Source: an uncultured Halioglobus sp.
Lineage (GTDB): Bacteria > Pseudomonadota > Gammaproteobacteria > Pseudomonadales > Halieaceae
Direction: 5' to 3'
Assembly (NCBI GenBank): GCA_905480565.1
Contig: CAJQQW010000295.1
Coordinates: 1 to 7,537, forward strand
DNA: 7,537 nt
Part shown: positions 5,741-7,537 of the stretch, piece by piece
Numbering within the stretch: position 1 is the stretch's first letter
Layout: every line of letters starts with the position of its first letter
The notes under the pieces: model-generated
What the model was told of the DNA's origin: nothing
Databases searched by the model: none
What the model saw: only the letters and a program-made list of their open reading frames with translations
Position numbers and translations under genes: made by a program

Positions 5741-6955
5741 CTATGACGCTGAATCGAGTAATTCTATCCAGTGCGCCACCCGAACGTCGGCTCCAGACTG
5801 CAGATGGAGTTGGCATCCGATATTGGCCGTGACAATGATATCCGGATGGTCGCCAGTGAGGGCGCTGAGAGTCGACTGACGCAGACGCTCGCTGGTATCG
5901 GGTTGCAACAGGGAATAAGTCCCTGCGGAACCGCAGCAGCCCTGGTCCGGCTGATTCCTCACCACCTCAAACCCGAGGCGCGTCAATACCCTGTGTATTA
6001 ACGCCGGTTGTTGCAGGGCGTTGCGCAGGGTGCAAGGGGTGTGAATAGCGATTCGTCCAATCCGGTTATCGACCGTCAGTTGTTCCAGCGGTTCGGCCTC
6101 CAGCACCTGGCCTACGTCTCTTGCGAGCGCAGTGATCCGGGCAGCCTTGGCGCTGTAAAGGGGGTCATCGGCCAATAGCCGCCCGTAATCGTTCAGCTGC
6201 GCTCCGCAACCGCTGGCGCTGCTGACTATGGCTTCTGCTCCCTGCTCGATGTAAGGCCACCACTGGTCAATATTGTGGCGAGCCCGCTGTGCCGCGCTAT
6301 CCTGTGCCGAGAGATGCTGGTCGAGGGCGCCGCAGCAACCGGCGCTGGGCGCGCTCTGCAAAGTGATACCCAGTTTGTCCAGCAGGCGTCGAGCGACGGC
6401 ATGGGTGGCCGGTGTGGCAGCGGATTGTACGCATCCTTCCAGCGCTAGCATTGTGCGCTCGTGACGTGCAGTGGGCGCCGTTCCGACAGCCTGCCGAGGC
6501 GGAACTTTGCTGCGCAGACGCTGCGGCAAGACAGGCAGCGCCCATCTGGCAAGAGCCAGTCCCGTCGATAGCAGGCGCGGTCTGACCAGAAGTTGGCGCA
6601 GGGCACGCCGCCTCAGAATATCCCAGCGACTGCGTGGAGCCTCTTGCTCAATGAGGTCGCGCCCGATATCCAGCAGCTCCCCGTAACGCATGCCTGAGGG
6701 GCACGTGGTCTCGCAATTACGGCAGGTAAGACAGCGATCCAGGTGCGTCACCGTGGCGGCACTGGCCTGGCCGGATTCCAGCATGTTCTTGATCAGGTAA
6801 ATCCGACCCCGCGGACTGTCCCGTTCATCCCTGGTGTCGAGGTAAGTGGGGCAGGTGGCGAGACAAATGCCGCAATGAACACAGGCGCCCGTGAGTTCGC
6901 GCGCGGCGATGCCCTGAGGTGTGATGCTATGCCGTGGGTGAAGTTCTATGTGCAT
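5741..6955 (-). CDS. glcF: Glycolate oxidase iron-sulfur subunit GlcF
   Basis: A 404-residue protein close to the E. coli GlcF length (407). Two ferredoxin-type [4Fe-4S] motifs are complete: C25, C28, C31, C35 (CVHCGICLATCP) and C75, C78, C81, C85 (CLTCRNCETTCP). Two CCG-type cysteine-rich domains follow, with C175 and GCCGAL (C207, C208), C250 in SGCGAQ, C308 in HTPCTL, GCCGSAGTY (C340, C341) and C381. In the GlcDEF complex this subunit carries electrons from the flavin subunits towards the quinone pool when glycolate is oxidised to glyoxylate. The ATG has AAAGGA just upstream, and the gene lies 9 nt after glcE, so the two are co-transcribed. Related (Fe-S)-binding proteins such as lactate utilisation LldE/LutA share the CCG domains, but the two N-terminal clusters and the GlcE neighbour support GlcF. 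Confidence 0.95.
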   Translation of the reverse strand: MHIELHPRHSITPQGIAARELTGACVHCGICLATCPTYLDTRDERDSPRGRIYLIKNMLESGQASAATVTHLDRCLTCRNCETTCPSGMRYGELLDIGRDLIEQEAPRSRWDILRRRALRQLLVRPRLLSTGLALARWALPVLPQRLRSKVPPRQAVGTAPTARHERTMLALEGCVQSAATPATHAVARRLLDKLGITLQSAPSAGCCGALDQHLSAQDSAAQRARHNIDQWWPYIEQGAEAIVSSASGCGAQLNDYGRLLADDPLYSAKAARITALARDVGQVLEAEPLEQLTVDNRIGRIAIHTPCTLRNALQQPALIHRVLTRLGFEVVRNQPDQGCCGSAGTYSLLQPDTSERLRQSTLSALTGDHPDIIVTANIGCQLHLQSGADVRVAHWIELLDSAS

Positions 6956-6964
6956 TATGATCCT

Positions 6965-7537
6965 TTACATCCAGCTGTAGAGACGGCCCGGATTGAGTGT
7001 GCCCTCGGGGTCAAAGACTTGCTTTAAGCGCAGGTGCAGGCGGCGTTCAGCGTCAGACAAGGCTGGTTTTACCTCACCGTGTCGGTCACCGCCGCGATAG
7101 AGGCTGACGTGCCCGCCCTGTTGCACGGCCTGGGCTTGCAATGTTTGCTGCGGCTGCTCCCCCCTGGACCAGCGCAGGGCACCCCCCCAGTCGATCAGCA
7201 TGTCGTCGCAGTGCGTTGCGGGCAGCGTCGGTGACACAGAGTAACGCCACAGTGGATTGTCGCCGTCAAAAAACGGCAGGGTCATTTCACGGATGTTCTG
7301 CCATGGCGTGGCAGCTTCCGCCAGCGCTTCACCGCCCCATAGCCGGGCGGTGTGGTCTACTGCGCGGCGGGCGCCAGACAGGCGTAGGTACAGGCGTCCC
7401 CCCCACCAGGCGGCGGCCGACAGGGGCTTCGGTTCAGTTCCCCGTCGGTTCATTTCCTGCACGGCCTGTTGCGCATTCATGTCGAACGCCAGTGTGAGGG
7501 TTTTTTCGGCCCCCGGAACTACCTTGACGCTAACCTC
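6965..7537 (-). CDS. glcE: Glycolate oxidase subunit GlcE, C-terminal part
   Basis: The last 190 residues of a gene entering from the right edge: the frame is open to 7537 (EVSVKVVPGAEKTL...), so the ATG at 7480 is internal. GlcE is about 350 residues; its N-terminal FAD-binding domain is outside the window. What is seen is the C-terminal part, including LYLRLSGARRAVDHTARLWG, a central PLWRYSVSP strand, and the typical end LKQVFDPEGTLNPGRLYSWM, the DP-x-G-x-x-NPGR signature shared by GlcD/GlcE-type FAD-linked oxidases. With GlcD and GlcF it forms glycolate oxidase. The TAA stop lies 9 nt before glcF. The match to GlcE rather than GlcD rests on the adjacent glcF, the short spacing and the look of the C-terminus; GlcD is expected further right. 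Confidence 0.9.
   Translation of the reverse strand, partial: EVSVKVVPGAEKTLTLAFDMNAQQAVQEMNRRGTEPKPLSAAAWWGGRLYLRLSGARRAVDHTARLWGGEALAEAATPWQNIREMTLPFFDGDNPLWRYSVSPTLPATHCDDMLIDWGGALRWSRGEQPQQTLQAQAVQQGGHVSLYRGGDRHGEVKPALSDAERRLHLRLKQVFDPEGTLNPGRLYSWM

Noticed and set aside
7478..7480. ATG as the start of an independent short protein.
   Set aside because: The same frame stays open to the window edge with plausible GlcE sequence upstream, so this methionine is internal.

Overview
The window reads as a GC-moderate to GC-rich gammaproteobacterial chromosome segment. Its ribosome modulation factor (RMF) has the Pseudomonas-type C-terminal extension. The moxR-DUF58-DUF4381-VWA gene order and the GlcE/GlcF pair are also typical of aerobic, often marine, Gammaproteobacteria (Pseudomonadales/Cellvibrionales-like). 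That placement is inference; there is no rRNA or other phylogenetic marker here. All supported genes lie on the minus strand, so transcription runs from the right end of the window to the left.

Right part (about 7537 to 5741): the 3' part of glcE (cut by the window edge) followed after 9 nt by a complete glcF. These are the flavin-domain partner and the iron-sulfur subunit of glycolate oxidase; the catalytic subunit GlcD would be expected just beyond the right edge. Next, 64 nt downstream and with a possible extended -10 promoter of its own, is a 556-residue AMP-forming acyl-CoA ligase of the long-chain fatty acid type (5676 to 4006).

Middle (about 4005 to 2995): an intergenic stretch of about 490 nt with a REP-like GC-rich patch, a weak promoter candidate and a hairpin-rich leader leads into rmf, the small stationary-phase factor that dimerises 70S ribosomes. 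A short reading frame in that leader ends by an ATGA overlap on the rmf start codon. A further 315 nt downstream of rmf carries a 46-nt inverted repeat and the probable promoter of the next operon.

Left part (2994 to 1): a tightly packed operon of a MoxR AAA+ ATPase (probable TTG start), a DUF58 protein, a DUF4381 membrane protein and a BatA-like VWA membrane protein that runs off the left edge. The last two junctions are both 4-bp ATGA overlaps, indicating translational coupling. By family knowledge this is a MoxR/VWA chaperone-like system at the inner membrane, tied to envelope stress tolerance. A second VWA/TPR protein and a BatD-like protein would be expected next, beyond the left edge.

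I found no mobile element, CRISPR array, tRNA, rRNA or defence locus. The coding content belongs to known families. The parts most worth a second look are the noncoding structures around rmf.
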